Counted from the stretch's first letter, positions 1 through 12,217 are shown. The stretch: 64,000 nucleotides of DNA from Puccinellia tenuiflora (GCA_012064385.1 QRDG01000480.1:491358-555357); one strand, 5' to 3'. Notes: generated by a model not told the origin, from the letters alone. Program-made: numbers and translations.

Positions 1-2599
1 GCGGCCTCCTCGAGGATCGCGGCGGCCGTGGACCGGGCGGCGGAGGGCGGGGTTAAGGCGGCGTGCGGGGAGTTCCAGCGCGCCGCTGGGGCGTTCCGGA
101 CGGTGGGGGAGTTGATGGAGGGGCAGGAGGGGACGGTGGATATGAGCCCGGAATCCGCAGCGATGCTGGAACGGCTCATGCTCGCGCAGGCGCAGGAGTG
201 CTGCTTCGAGCGCGCACTCGCCGCGGGAACGTCGCCGGCGGCATGCTCCAAGGTGGCCAGGCAGGTGAGATTGGCTGCCTCTCTTTGCCGTGTGCTTCTT
301 CCCTAGTGGGCTAGTGACATTGCATTGGTTGGTAGCCTGTTGCCCTTTGAGGATTTCGACTGTAAACAAGTTCTAGATCTGCATAGTCTACATTACTATT
401 GTACATATAAAAGCGTAAACCATTGAGAGTGCCAGGAGAATGTTTTGCAACAAGGTGCAAACTAGAGGTTGTAGGTACTAATCTGAAGTTTGCGCCAATT
501 ACAGCAGTATCCAGCTCCTCTTCCTATCATGATTCGGGTTAATGCTTTCACTAACTTAGATTAGTAGGTGAAATAACCCACATAATTTTTCTAGCACCTC
601 TATACGCTAGAAATTGAGTGTACTATGCTATGTTCCATAATTGCTTTAACATTGCCATGGCGATACAGTTTAGAGTTTCAGACTTCAAGATAATCTCTTG
701 TGGAATACAAATTAACTTTCAAAAATATCCATCTGCCCATATAAAAAATACAAGGAAAACATTTAAAAAATTCCGAGAAATGTCGAGAAGGAACTTCGCT
801 GTCCCTGCTTGGTATTCCATAGTTTTTTTTAAGCAAATGAGCTTGCCTCGTTGATTTCCATTATAGAAACCGCCAGTTATCTTAAAGCTGGAACGAAACT
901 TGGTGTTCCGTAGACCGTAGTGGCATATTGCATTGAGACGTGTCTGCCCCCTTTTGGGGGTTTGACTGTAAAGAAGTTTTTATTTTTATATAGAGTACCT
1001 ATTATGCTATAATCTATACAGAGTGTCTGTGGATATTTTGTGGGAACTGTTCTAGCTTTGCTAGATGGTCTCAAGTTGAGATCGTGAGGAATTAATTCAA
1101 GGTTTGTACCAATTGCACTATACAACATCCCTAACCCCCTTTATCTCTGTTATTATGAAGGCAGGGCTGTGATTCGGGTTAATGTGTTCACCAAATTAGA
1201 TTAGTCGATGAAGTACTCTCACAATTGATCTTGAATTAGTATATTTGTTCGAAGAATTGTTAAGAACTCTAGTGTAGTATGTTAAGTATGATTGCTTTAC
1301 CATTGCCATCATGCCATGTTGATATCGTCTCGAGTATCAGATTTGAGATCACTTAGCGTGGAATACGAATCAATAGTCAAGAATGTGCATCTTCTAATGA
1401 TACTCCAAAAACAAGGGAAATATAAAACAGTTCCGAAGAAAGTTGAGAAGCAGCTTTACAGGCACCGCAGAACTAGAACAACTGTCATGCGTTACCTTGT
1501 AAGCTCAACCAACCAATCAAGTCAGAACGTCTAGTACTAATTGCAGATCAGTGGAGCATTCCTCAGATCATATTAGATGTATTTGAACGAAAATTAATAT
1601 CATATGGAGTATTAGACTTATTTGTCAGACCAATTTGTGTCAATTTATCATTGGTCCTGGTTTTCTGTCATATCTGTGCTGCTCATGTTAGGAAACTGTA
1701 ACATGTCCTGATGTTACTGCTTGATGTTGTAGCACTCTTGCTGCTGGTAGGTCTATCCCCATATAACAGTTGCAAAGTGAATGGTGATTCGAGAGTGGGC
1801 TGCAGAAGAGAGTTTTCACTCTCAATTAAAATTAGATACCTGAGTGCAAGATTGGTGTGACTATGCCTGGCAGATATATTTTGCATGATGTCACGTCCCA
1901 TGAGAAAAGTGCTGGAGTATGTTTCCTGGATTAGCAAAACACTGAACTTGAGAGAATTGTTGTGATACGCTATAAATGTATTAGGATTGTATCAGCATGT
2001 TCATAAGCTTGTGAGTTTATATTAAAAACTTCTTTCTATCATGTTATTGGAGAGGCAAAGATTATAGTACATAGAGTTTGCATAGCTGGATATTTAAAAT
2101 GTTATTCAGTTTGGATGCATAGAAAAAAAAATGGCTTCAGAAAATACCATAACCTTTTGGCTCTGGCTTTATGCAGGCTGCCTTGTACTACGAAGAAGCT
2201 TATGCTGCACTGGTTATACCTCCGCTGCAGAACCACTTTGATAGATCATGGTTATCTCACATCCAGTTGAAGGCAGCTCAATTCAATGCAGAAGCTTGCT
2301 ATAGGTATGCCATGGAACTGCATGAGAAGACAGAAATTGGCGAGGAGATAGCTCGACTACAAGTTGTGATTAATGCAATTGCTGATGCAAAGAGAACCAC
2401 CAGGGGAGCCCCTGCATCCCTTTACGATTCTGTTTCCAAGCTAGAGCAAGATTTGAACCGGAGTTTGGAGAGGGCAGTGAATGAGAACAACCGCATCTAT
2501 CTTATGCGGATCCCAGCAGCCAAATCGTTGTCTCCTCTGCCATCAGCTTCGCTTGTCCGACCTGCTTCCACGAGCGAGGTCTTGGATGCAAAGACATAA
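1..2599 (+). CDS. ALIX/BRO1-like domain protein, 3' part only (gene starts outside the window)
   Basis: Two exons are visible: 1-264 (donor GTGAGA, phase 0) and 2177-2599 (acceptor TTTATGCAG, stop TAA), separated by a 1.9-kb intron. Joined, they read the C-terminal half of a BRO1 domain, including LMLAQAQECCFERA, YYEEAYAAL, HIQLKAAQFNAEACYRYA and ENNRIYLMRIP. These match plant ALIX (the At1g15130 type), an ESCRT-III-binding endosomal sorting protein; this rests on recalled family sequence. Full-length plant ALIX continues after the linker into a V-shaped coiled-coil domain, but here the frame stops seven codons after a linker motif (SLSPLPSASLV, then EVLDAKT and stop). The product is therefore either a BRO1-only paralogue or a truncated copy. 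The N-terminus lies left of the window. High GC in exon 1 is usual for grass genes. Confidence 0.85.
265..2176 (+). repeat. Intron of the ALIX-like gene containing a diverged direct duplication
   Basis: This 1.9-kb intron has no coding signal. About 345-855 and about 945-1480 are diverged direct copies. Shared landmarks in the same order are GACTGTAAA-AAGTT (about 358 and 966), GATTCGGGTTAATG (about 533 and 1171), TTAGATTAGT (about 556 and 1197), ATTGCTTTA-CATTGCCAT (about 640 and 1290) and GTGGAATAC-AAT (about 699 and 1358). The rest of the intron (1480-2176) shows nothing recognisable. Confidence 0.6.
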
Positions 2600-3370
2600 A
2601 CTGGCATTCAGTCCTCATAAGTGAATGCCTTGAGAGTAGTGAATGCCTTGAGAGTAAGTGGCATGCGTGCTGCGCTGCTGGGTTCTCATCGTAAAGATTG
2701 TATCTAAATCGTAGCTAGAGTGTCAGTTGGTTTGTGAAACAAGAACCATTCTCGTTGAGCCTTACTGTGAAATGCTCCCGGGGTTCTGTAACACTCCGTT
2801 TGTGCCTCAATGAAGTGTTCATCTGCATAATCCATTTCAGTAAGTGGACCCATGTTTTAGCATAAGTTATGCATATTATGTGTCCGTTTTGTGCAAAATG
2901 AAATGACATCCAATGCGTTCTGTTTTTGTGGACGGAGTACAGGATGTGCGAGCACCAACATGGCAGGACAATTTCTTGGCAAAACTGATTTATAGCAAGA
3001 AACAAAAAAAAAAATCTTTGACATAAGCTCACAAACTTTGTTTTTCTTACAAGCTCATGAGTAATTGTTCGTACAGTTTTGTCGTGATCATTCGTTCGTT
3101 TGCACCGTTTTGCTGAGATAGGGAACATCGTCGGCACTGAGCTCTCTGGGAAGCTTACGGTAAAAATTTAAAAACTGCAAAGTTCTCGACATTTCCGAAG
3201 AAGCCCAGACAAAACGAGCATCCACCTGGCCAGAAATATTACTACTCTATCCGTTCCTCCGCCTCTCGTTGCCCCGCTCCTATCCTACACTCCTCTCCCG
3301 CGCGCCCACCACCTGTTCGACCCGACTCCCCCCCAACACACACACACGCTCCACATTCCAAATCGCCACG
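2600..3370. other. Intergenic: 3' UTR of the ALIX-like gene and promoter/5' UTR of FTRA
   Basis: There is no supported gene. A perfect 18-bp tandem duplication (GTGAATGCCTTGAGAGTA) occupies 2621-2656, just after the upstream stop codon. The 3240-3370 stretch is C-rich and pyrimidine-rich, as in a grass 5' leader, and leads directly into the FTRA start codon. I could not identify a convincing TATA box. Confidence 0.6.
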
Positions 3371-3835
3371 ATGGCAACGACCAACGCGGCCATGGCGCCT
3401 CCCTCCACCTCCACCTCCTCCGTCCTCTTCCTCCGCCGGCTCCCCTGCCCCGCCGCCGCCCGCCGCGGCCTCGGCCCACCGCCCCGCGCCCTGCGCCTCC
3501 GCACCGCGCGCCCGCAGGTCTCCCTCACCAGCGACGTGTCCTCCTCCTCCCCCGACGTGGCCGAAGAGGAGGCCGAGCACGCGCCCAAGGTCGGCAAGCG
3601 CGTGCGCGTCACGGCGCCCCTCCGCGTCTACCACGTCGTCAAGGCGCCCGACCTGGACATCCAGGGCATGGAGGGCGTCGTCAAGCAGTACGTTGGCGTC
3701 TGGAAGGGGAAGCGCATCACCGCCAACTTCCCCTTCAAGGTGGAGTTCCAGCTCACCGTCGAGACCCAGCCCAAGCCGGTCAAGTTCTTCGTCCACCTCC
3801 GGGAGGACGAGTTCGAGTACATCGGGGACGAATGA
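3371..3835 (+). CDS. FTRA: Ferredoxin-thioredoxin reductase variable chain, chloroplastic
   Basis: A single-exon 154-aa protein. The start at 3371 (CCACGATGGC) is preferred over an upstream in-frame ATG because it begins a typical transit peptide: Ala/Ser/Thr/Arg/Pro-rich with no acidic residues over about 55 residues. The mature part carries the hallmark of the FTR variable subunit: VGKRVRVTAPLRVYHVVKAP, then GMEGVVKQYVGVWKGKRITA, NFPFKVEF and a C-terminal HLREDEFEY. This subunit forms a small SH3-like barrel that packs against the Fe-S catalytic subunit; the heterodimer passes electrons from ferredoxin to thioredoxins in the stroma. Length and composition fit the family, and no intron or damage is seen. 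The family is recognised by recalled conserved sequence; certainty is high. Confidence 0.93.
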   Translation: MATTNAAMAPPSTSTSSVLFLRRLPCPAAARRGLGPPPRALRLRTARPQVSLTSDVSSSSPDVAEEEAEHAPKVGKRVRVTAPLRVYHVVKAPDLDIQGMEGVVKQYVGVWKGKRITANFPFKVEFQLTVETQPKPVKFFVHLREDEFEYIGDE

Positions 3836-5063
3836 GAAACCAGTAGTACCTCTGTGTACCTGTACATGGCCAAGTAAGCGGAGAGCCTTCCTTATGAATA
3901 CAGTAATGAATTAATGATGGCCGCAGTGTAGCCGTGTGTATATTGTTCCGGTGTTGTGCGGTGAAGGCTGGAGAGGGTAGGAATTAGGAACGCATAGATG
4001 GAAGTAAGTTGATTGCTTGCTGTTGTGCTCTTGTTCCTGCCCCACTTCAACATCTAATTTTTCAGATGTGGGGAATTGTTCGGATGATGATCCATAGCTA
4101 TAACATAATTTTGCTCTTCCTTGCTGCCTATGCTTGCTGATTGTTCCAAGAACTTTTCCTTTTTTTATCTGATTGATTGATTGATATAGTCTTATTGTTG
4201 CTACTAGGAATACATATCCTTTGTCTATTGAATTTAGGATATTTTATAATTAAGAGAACATATAAATTTTAGTTTACAAGGGAAGTCGGTTAGGGATCAG
4301 GTATCTTGTTTCTGGCATTATGATGAGGTTTTGGAGATACCGCTGTATATGAGATGTTTTCCATATGTTCCCTTTTACTTCACAGAAAGACCACGAGGTA
4401 TAATTTTGTACTCAGTTGCATACCTTTTAACTCCCTTACCTTGAACTTGAATGGATAAATCTCGTCTGAATTTTGATATCCCTGGAACCACCAAATTATC
4501 TTATTATTGCAAGAACATTCTAAAGCATAACTTTTTATTTATTTAAATATATCAGCTCGTACTTCCACATTCAACAACAATGTAAAATAGCACATATGGA
4601 AGATTTACATCAATATTCTTCTGTGAGAAATACATACAGTCATAATGTACGTAGAACCCTGAGGCACCGTACTACTTGGCGGCTTCTTATAAAGAGAAGA
4701 CAACCTTGAAGGCACCGAGCAGAGGCTAGGCCTCAAATGCGGATGGGCAGACTGGGCACTCGCACTACTAGTTAGCAGGACAACGCTTGATTCTCTTAAC
4801 TAACCTTGTATACCAAGTAGCAATCAGCTGTAAGGATACGTGCTCCTGGTTATGAAAAAACAGCTTTCATGTTCCAGGATTTGCAAGCTAACCTAATTGC
4901 ATTTATAAATCAGATTATATTTTTAAATTCTGACATTTTGTATATCCCAAGCTGGAATAGGCCACAAGGGTACATGTGAACCATTTTCTTCAGTATATAG
5001 TTTGGACCATTTCTTAATGTTGTTATTTTTTAAGCTGGAACGTGATATATAAGTGATAATACT
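3836..5063. other. Intergenic, AT-rich, no supported gene
   Basis: The stretch holds the FTRA 3' UTR (about 3836-3950) and then AT-rich DNA with no open frame of note. A short GATT microsatellite (GATTGATTGATTGAT) sits at about 4170-4184. Nothing else was recognised. Confidence 0.6.
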
Positions 5064-5273
5064 GAAAGGGCATTTCGCCCCCCAAGTGTGTTTTGATGTT
5101 TAATGACAACATTAGGATGTATGATCATTTGGTTGAGTAACTAGGTTGTATCTAAGATTAAGCAAATGGAAAGGTGGATCCCGAAGGTTAAAAGAGAAAA
5201 GAGCACGAAGTAGGCGTTTTTTCCATTTCAGTTTGTTGCTTGATTCCCGTACTATTAAGAGGGGGTGCATAGA

Positions 5274-5476
5274 GGAAAAAAATCCTATACGACCCAGGCT
5301 GGTACGACCCGGCCCATGGACCCAAGCCATCACCGTACGCGTCCTAAAAACCCAATCTTAAAGCAGGTTCGGCAGCTGATTTGTTTAACAGAAAACATGA
5401 GGCTTGCCAGATGGAGATCGCTCGATATGGTCCAGCGCTGGGTCGTACCAGCCTGGGTCGTATAAGATTTTTTTCC
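5274..5476. mobile_element. Mutator-type MITE with 9-bp target duplication
   Basis: The element is a 203-bp fold-back. Terminal inverted repeats of about 45 bp start GGAAAAAAATC at both ends and include TACGACCCAGGCTGG. It is flanked by the direct repeat GTGCATAGA at 5265-5273 and 5477-5485. A 9-bp target duplication is the Mutator signature. It has no coding capacity. Confidence 0.8.
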
Positions 5477-6078
5477 GTGCATAGAGGATCATTTTTGTGT
5501 AATCAGTTATGTCCATATCCCAGTTATCCACCATAGGCTTTTGCCAAAATATCGCCAGGAATTTTTCCAAGCCATCATGGCCTTATCTTGTGAAAATAGG
5601 GAAAACTGGACCACGTCAGAGTGATCTCGGGGTCGGACTAATTAGCAGAATGGTCTGGGCTATGTCCAGGCGACTTCCGAGTGGTGTTGCCGGTTGTCAG
5701 TGGGCTGACCGGACCCTCTAGCCGGACTGGTAAGGCCCCCTTGTTCGGGTGGTCAGAGTGGTCCGACCGGGTCAGAAGGTCCGGGTTGACGGGGACAAGC
5801 ACATAACAGTAGGAATTTCCTTCCACCTATAAATAGCCCCCTTCATTTCATTTACAAGGGGATGACCATGTTTCTCTCTGCACGATTAATGTCCGTATAA
5901 GAGCTCCTACATGTTCCACTCTAGCCTCCCAAAATCCTTGATTCTTTGGGGCTTGGGGAGATGACCTAGATCTACAAAACCAATTTGATTTCACAGTCCC
6001 TTTGTGGGTCTTCTTATTCTTGGGTTCTTTGAAACCATAGACGGAAATTGGTGCTCGGAATTTGATCTTGGTGCAATA

Positions 6079-7498
6079 TGTTGGTATTGTGCCTTATAGT
6101 CGGACTCGGCCTTTAACGTGTATGTCATTGTGCTGCCGAATGGGTGATTATCTATTGAACCACATTGTAATAAGGTAATTGTTCTAAATATTTTTTGTCA
6201 ATAGAGTTATGCGGGCACCTAACTATGAATAATGTGTTAAGTCGATTGACGACTCGGTTCCAGTTATCATGGGCATGGAGATGCCGACTTGACACACGGA
6301 TTCAACCAAAGGAGTTTGGCGACTCAGATTGACCCACATGTGAGCCACAACGATCAAGTTGTCATCTGCGTGTCTCGGCAATATGTATGTCACAAGCCTT
6401 AGACCCGAGGTCCTTGCATGATCCGAGTTGTGTATCAGCCGACTTAGGTCTTGTCAAACACTATCTATAACATGATAGTTATAAAGGCAGGACATGGTTG
6501 ACGAAGACGGGATTTGCCCCTCCGACTCGGATAGATGTTCCATGGGTCCTCTCAGGTGACTTGATTCGAAAAGCATGGCCAATTGGCCTTGCGACTCGAC
6601 TAAGAGTTAGTCAAGTCAGATTAAGAGTTAATATGGTGAATCAAGGACACAAGACGAGTAGAGAATCAAGCTATTAAAAGGATGACAAGATCTCTCCTAT
6701 AGCTCTGTCAAGATACACCGTGAGGCAAAGGGAATGGACAGGAAATTCATGAACGACTTTATTTCTATCAGGAGTTGACGTGCTTAATTTGTTACAATTC
6801 GGTGCCGATTATTGCTTTGAGACCGACTGTGCATGGGCATGAGTCGGCCAAAAGGGTCTCGCAACTCCGAGCCGTGAGGAGGAGTCAGATGAGTAGCTCT
6901 CGCCATGTCCAACTGAAAGTAAATCAGCATGGTCACACACTTAAGAGGACTGGAGGTAGCCGGAAAGAGTCCCGATTGAAATAGTGCGATCGAGTTGGAC
7001 TCGAGTCGGCACGAGACACAAACGAATAAGGCTAGGGTTTGCTAGTTGGGCCACAAGTGTAATGGGACGAGCTGGCTCAAGATCCTATCCACTGCCCGCC
7101 TATATATAGGGCGTGTTGGAGGCGGTGGAGGACATGATTTAGCAAGTATAAGCAAAGCCACATTAGTGTGGAAGAGAAAGGATTCCTCGTTCCTGCTCTT
7201 CTCTGCCATCCTAGTATTGGAGACTGAGCCTAGTAGCTCATCACCCGGAGCTCTAGCTTGTACGTGTGTACAATCCACAACAGAGTCGTATGATCTGTGC
7301 TCAGGTAAGCCATCGGTGCGAGGCGGAGCTGGCCGAGACGAGCGACTACAAGGACTGCACTGCCCCGACGCGCTTCACCGAGTACCGCAACCGCGCGTCG
7401 AGCGGTGAGAATCCATGGCCTCTCACCGGAGTTGGATCTTGACTTGTTGCGCTTGAGATTTTTTTGTTTGCAATCATTGCACCCAGCGTGGCCCAACA
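6079..7498 (+). mobile_element. Nested LTR-like segment (TGTTGG...CCAACA)
   Basis: The segment starts TGTTGG and ends CCAACA, the canonical plant LTR ends. It carries several GACTCGG-like motifs and a strong TATA box (TATATATAGG at 7101-7110), and it interrupts the outer LTR. No matching target duplication was seen, so the borders are approximate and it may be a degraded solo LTR of a Gypsy-like element. Confidence 0.35.
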
Positions 7499-7920
7499 TA
7501 AGAAGCTTCAGAAATTATTTGGGAGCCTCCAATCAAGTTGTGGAGTCGGCCCAACCTCGTGGAAAGGTCTGGTTGCCGCCTTCGAATGATCTATTTAGTG
7601 GATTGAGTTATCCCTTTCTGGGAGAAGCTTAAGGAGAATAGGTGAGCCTGTGTGGCACCACACCCCTCCAATGAAGGCGTACTTCCTTTGAAAAGGAATT
7701 TTGAAAATTACACCCTCGTGTCCATCATTGCAGCAATCTCTTACCTTTACTCATAATTTACCGTTACTTATTGTATCTTATATGTTTGTGACATAGGATT
7801 GCCCACCTAGTTGCACATCTAGATAATCTGCATTATTGTTGTAACACCGAAATAAAAATATAAAAATTGTTATTCTCCTATTCACCCCCTCTAGTTGGCC
7901 ATACATATCTTTGAGGTACA

Positions 7921-9590
7921 TGGAGGGTTTTTCCGAGAAGGTGTCGTTATTTGTATATAGAGTCAATCAAATTTCTCTAACACTTTGATAATTTGTAGAG
8001 TTAACAATTCCTAATACCAACAAATTATAGTGCACCAAAAAGGGTGCTTGGATTCGTTCATGGTGCAAGTGGTCAAATCTGAACCTTCTGATGATCAAAT
8101 GCTACCATAAAATGCTATCTAGCAACAAAATATGATGATGCTTTTTTGGAAGTTGCATTGCTAGCTTATCTACAATAAAATTACTTTGATTCCCTTGCAG
8201 TAAAATCACGTTGATTGTCCTACACCGTTAATCAATAACAAGAAGATGCGGGGTCGACCCATAGGGCAAACAGTGCGACAGCCCCGAGCCCTGGAAAGAG
8301 GAGGCCTTAAACATCAACGTGTACTATTAGTCACACAAGTGACTATAGGTTATGCGTTATGTCTATAGGCAAACAGAGTGACGGCCCCGGGCCCATAGGT
8401 TATGGGTTATGTCTAAGACACTACTCCATATTAAATATATATTAAAACTACAAATTTGCAGGAAGCAAGTCCACACAAGTGACTAACAGTATGTACCACA
8501 TACGTGGGAAACCAATCAATCTAATCATCAACGACGAGTTTTTTAGGTTGATAGAGTAGATTATACCGAGCGGATTGTATGAGAGCATATCAAAAAGTCA
8601 AATAGTACTTACTCGAAAGCGGTAGAATCTATTGAATTTTTTATTCATCGATATTTAATATTAGCGATCTTATTTGAATACCAAGTATACAATATGCACG
8701 CATTGTCAACTCATTACTAAACTCACTGTAATTTGCGATACATATTTGATCCACAAAAAGGGGTAAAGATCATGACAATGTTCAACTGATACTCTCGAAG
8801 TTTCTATACATGCTCTATTAATATATTTTCCCCCATATGCTTTATATATGTGGACCATAAACATTTAAAAACTATACAATTTATTTAGTTATTGGAACTA
8901 ATTGATGAATAAATTACGCTGCAAACTAAGTTTAAATATAGAACAATGCAAATGCACTATAGTTGTATGTATTATGAATATGTAAAAATAATTCTACCAC
9001 AAACAGTTAGCAGTTTTCTATGTGGTTAACTATGTCAAATAAGTATATATTTTTACTCATTAAGACTCATGATGCTAAAAATAAGTATAAAAGCTTAATG
9101 TAAATTGTATTAAGATTAGTTTGTCCCATCTTGTGTGGATCGGCACTAAAAGAGTGTACCGAAGTTAACTTTACCATCTTAACTAGTGGATGACTAATGA
9201 ATGTGCTGAATTTTGGCATTTACAAAAACTTATTAACGTGGTTTTCATAACATTCAAGAAATCCACCATCCTCTACATATAGTTGTCTAGGCTTGAATAT
9301 GGTGAAGGAAAAACAATTCAATACAAATTTGGTACCCGCTTTTGGTTGATCGCTTAATTTCATTTCATAAACATAGTAATTATTCAGAACTATCTTATTC
9401 AATAGGAATCGTGAAATATTATTTTATTCAGTAGGTATGTTCAAGAAAATCTTATTCAGTAGGAATACATTGATTTTGTAGAAGGAGTAATGCAAACTAT
9501 GGTATTTAAACTTCAAGTTGTACAATGAGCACACCCTTGTATTATAAGCTTCTATGGAACTTTCTTATGAATAATCTTGCATGGACCATC
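7921..9590. other. AT-rich intergenic DNA, no supported gene
   Basis: No coding frame was recognised. A weak direct repeat of about 28 bp (GGCAAACAG-G-GAC-GCCCCG-GCCC) occurs at about 8263 and about 8366, with TAGGTTATG-GTTATGTCTA nearby. The last bases, CCATC at 9586-9590, are the left target duplication of the next element. Confidence 0.5.
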
Positions 9591-10649
9591 TGAAAGAACA
9601 AGCTATGTCCGGATGTCGCCTAGAGGGGGGGGGGGTGAATAGGCAATTAAAACTTTTTCTATTTAGAGGCTTGATAATTGCGGAATAAAACTAGGTGTTT
9701 AAATTAACAAGCCAACAACCTAATATTCTAGGTTCACCTATGTGCACCAAAAACTTATGCTAAGCAATTCAAGCAACAAGAAGATAGCAAGATATGAACT
9801 TCAAGCACGAAGGCTATCACAATGTAAATGGCATAAGTAAAGCTCGGGTATAGAAATAACCGAGGCACGCGGAGACGAGGATGTATTCCCGAATTCCTCC
9901 TTGCTAAGGGAGTACGTCTCGTTGGAGGGGTGTGAGCTCGCCACAAAAGGCCTACTCAAGATGCCACAAAGGCCTCACCCTATTCTCCGATGAACCTCAC
10001 CCAAGGGATTGGTTCACCTTCCACTATCGGAATCCTTCGGGGCGGATTCCGAAGCCCCTTTACAACTTGCTTGGGGCACACAACCACAACTCAATTGGGG
10101 GCTCCCAAATTGTGCCGAAGCTTCACAACCAAAGTCTTCACGGTACCTCCAACCGTCTAGGGTACACAATGCACCCAAGAGGCAACAAGCTCTTGGGAAC
10201 ACAATGCACCCAAGAGTAACAAGCTTCTCAACTTCGATCTTCACGTATCACCGTAGGGAGAGCAACCCGATGCAACAAATGCAAGAGGCAAGAACACACA
10301 AAGTGGTCAAGTCCTTCACTCCCAAATTCCAACCAAGCAACAAATGCTTTGGGGGGGATAGGAGAGGAAGAACAAAGGGGATGAACACAAAGCAACCCCA
10401 AATCTAGATCCACAAGATTCCCTCACTTAGAGGGGATTTTGATTGGTGGAATGGTAGATCTAGATCTCCTCTCTTGAAACCCTAAATTTGGGCAAGAATC
10501 ATTTGAGGGGAAGAGAGGAATCAAGCTCACAAGGATTAGAGCAAAGGGGAAGAGCAAGAACAAGTGAGCAAGATGTGTAACCAGGTTTTGGGGGGGAAAG
10601 AGGCTTTTTATAGCCTCCCCCAAAAACTAGCCGTTGGAACCTGTCCAGG

Positions 10650-11108
10650 CCGGAGACTCCGGAGTAAGTGACCGGAGACTCCGGCCTGCTAGGTCATCGG
10701 GGAGGCCGGAGATTCCGGTCCTTGGGGCCGGAGACTCCGGGCACCCTCCGGGGGAGCTCCGGACCCCTATCTAGAGGCGCACCACACAAATGCAAAAGGG
10801 CTGAGGAAAAAATGAGGGCCGGAGATTCCGGGTCCTCGGGCCGGAGACTCCGGTGGGCCGGAGACTCCGGTCCTTCTCCGGGGGTGTTCCGGACCCCCAA
10901 CAGAGCCGCACCACAGCAAGACAACGACAGCGAAAATACAGGGACCGGAGATTCCGGGTCATTTGGGCCGGAGACTCCGGTGGGGCCGGAGACTCCGCCC
11001 CATCTCCGGGGTACCTCCGGACCGAGTCCAGGAGCGCACCACACAACAGACGTTCGGCAGCGAAAACAGGGGCCGGAGACTCCGGGTCCAGAGGACCGGA
11101 GACTCCGG
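10650..11108. repeat. Dyad-repeat array (CCGGAGACTCCGG) in the 3' LTR
   Basis: About a dozen units of the near-palindrome CCGGAGACTCCGG or close variants (CCGGAGATTCCGG) occur within 460 bp, counted by eye; eight are exact. The arms CCGGAG/CTCCGG are complementary. The array sits directly upstream (on the element's strand) of the LTR TATA box. Confidence 0.85.
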
Positions 11109-11820
11109 TGAGGATCCAACAGAAAAACCAAAGCCCCATAACTTTTGCAAATGAACTCCGTTTTCGATAATCTTGGACTTGTTGGAATCGTCACAATGAG
11201 CACAACAAGATTATGCAGAGAAACATCATAGTCCAACAAAATATTATAAAACCAAACGGGGAAAGAATAAAAACTCTTTTTCGCAAACCGAAAAACCGTT
11301 TCTTTTGCAATTGAAGTCCAAATGAAGCAAAACCACTTTTGTTGGAAAGAGGACGACAAAAGCAACCTTTGAAAATGGAAAACTAGCAAAGGAGATTTTG
11401 CAAAGGGTTGGAAAGATGAAACCTTCCAAAAGGATGAACCGGCAAAAACTCCAATACCGAAGATGCAAATGAAGGTGCATAAGCAAACCGTTTTCGGTGA
11501 ACTTAGCCTTGTTATGACGAGCACGACAAGCACTAAGACCACACCACGATAAGAGACAAATAAGAACCAACAAAGATGATTGCATGGATGCAAAGGTTTG
11601 TGCTCTCTACGACGATACGATCACGAAACTCGGTCGAGAGCCCCTCTTGATAGTACGGCTATCTATCCTATAACCCGGTCTCTCAACTAACATCATGAGA
11701 CCGGTAAAATAAAAGCCCTACCAAGATCATACCTTTGCCTTGCGCTTATAATCCACTTGATTGCGCTTTGCTTGGTGAAGATTCACATGTGGCTCCCCCA
11801 TACACCAAGATGGGAGAAGC

Positions 11821-12128
11821 ACCTCTTCGGCATATCTTCACTTGGCCTTTGTCTTGATGACGAACACCTTGGCCTTGATCAACAAATGATCTTCTTCCCT
11901 AAACCTTGACTCCAACACATGGAGAACAAGCAAGACCTTGACTCCAACAAATGGAGACAAGCAAGCTAATGGACACCTCTTCGGCATATCTTCACTTGGC
12001 CTTTGTCTTGATGACGAACACCTTGGCCTTGATCAACAAATGATCTTCTTCCCTTAACCTTGACTCCAACACATGGAGAACAAGCAAGACCTTGACTCCA
12101 ACAAATGGAGACAAGCAAGCTAATGGAC
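11821..12128. repeat. 154-bp tandem duplication inside the 3' LTR
   Basis: Two near-identical 154-bp units begin ACCTCTTCGGCATATC at 11821 and 11975. The same duplication is present in the other LTR at 20134 and 20288, so it predates this insertion. Confidence 0.85.
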
Positions 12129-12217
12129 ACCTACAAATATAGCTCAATGCAAATATTAGTCCATAGAGATTGTCATTAATTACCAAAACCATGCATGGGG
12201 GCAACCATGCACTTTCA

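Larger units (their letters stand above)
5064..7920 (+). mobile_element. Solo-LTR-like segment of a Copia-type retrotransposon, with nested insertions
   Basis: The left edge TGAAAGGGCATTTC followed by CCCCAAGTGTGTTTTGATG, and the right part (GGGAGCCTCCAATCAAGTTG, GGTTGCCGCC, then CTATTCACCCCCTCTAG at about 7880-7895), resemble the start and end of a common wheat Copia LTR class. A plus-strand TATA box (TATAAATA) lies at 5828-5835. No coding internal domain and no convincing 5-bp target duplication were found, so the exact right edge is uncertain. The LTR is interrupted by a MITE (5274-5476) and by another LTR-like segment (about 6079-7498). Confidence 0.45.
9591..12217 (-). repeat. 3' LTR of the gag-only retrotransposon
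   Basis: This copy (2627 bp) is collinear with 17893-20530. On the minus strand its order is U3 start (12217), a 154-bp tandem duplication, the CCGGAGACTCCGG array (11108-10650), TATA box (10606-10612), then R/U5 down to 9591. It contains no gene of its own; its long open frames are by-products of the stop-free array. Confidence 0.92.

Noticed and set aside
10668..11593. Several long overlapping open frames in the LTR, up to 299 codons (also 18969-19906)
   Set aside because: They run through the CCGGAGACTCCGG array, which has no stops in several frames, and translate into repetitive Gly/Pro/Arg/Ser text. No domain or initiation context supports them.
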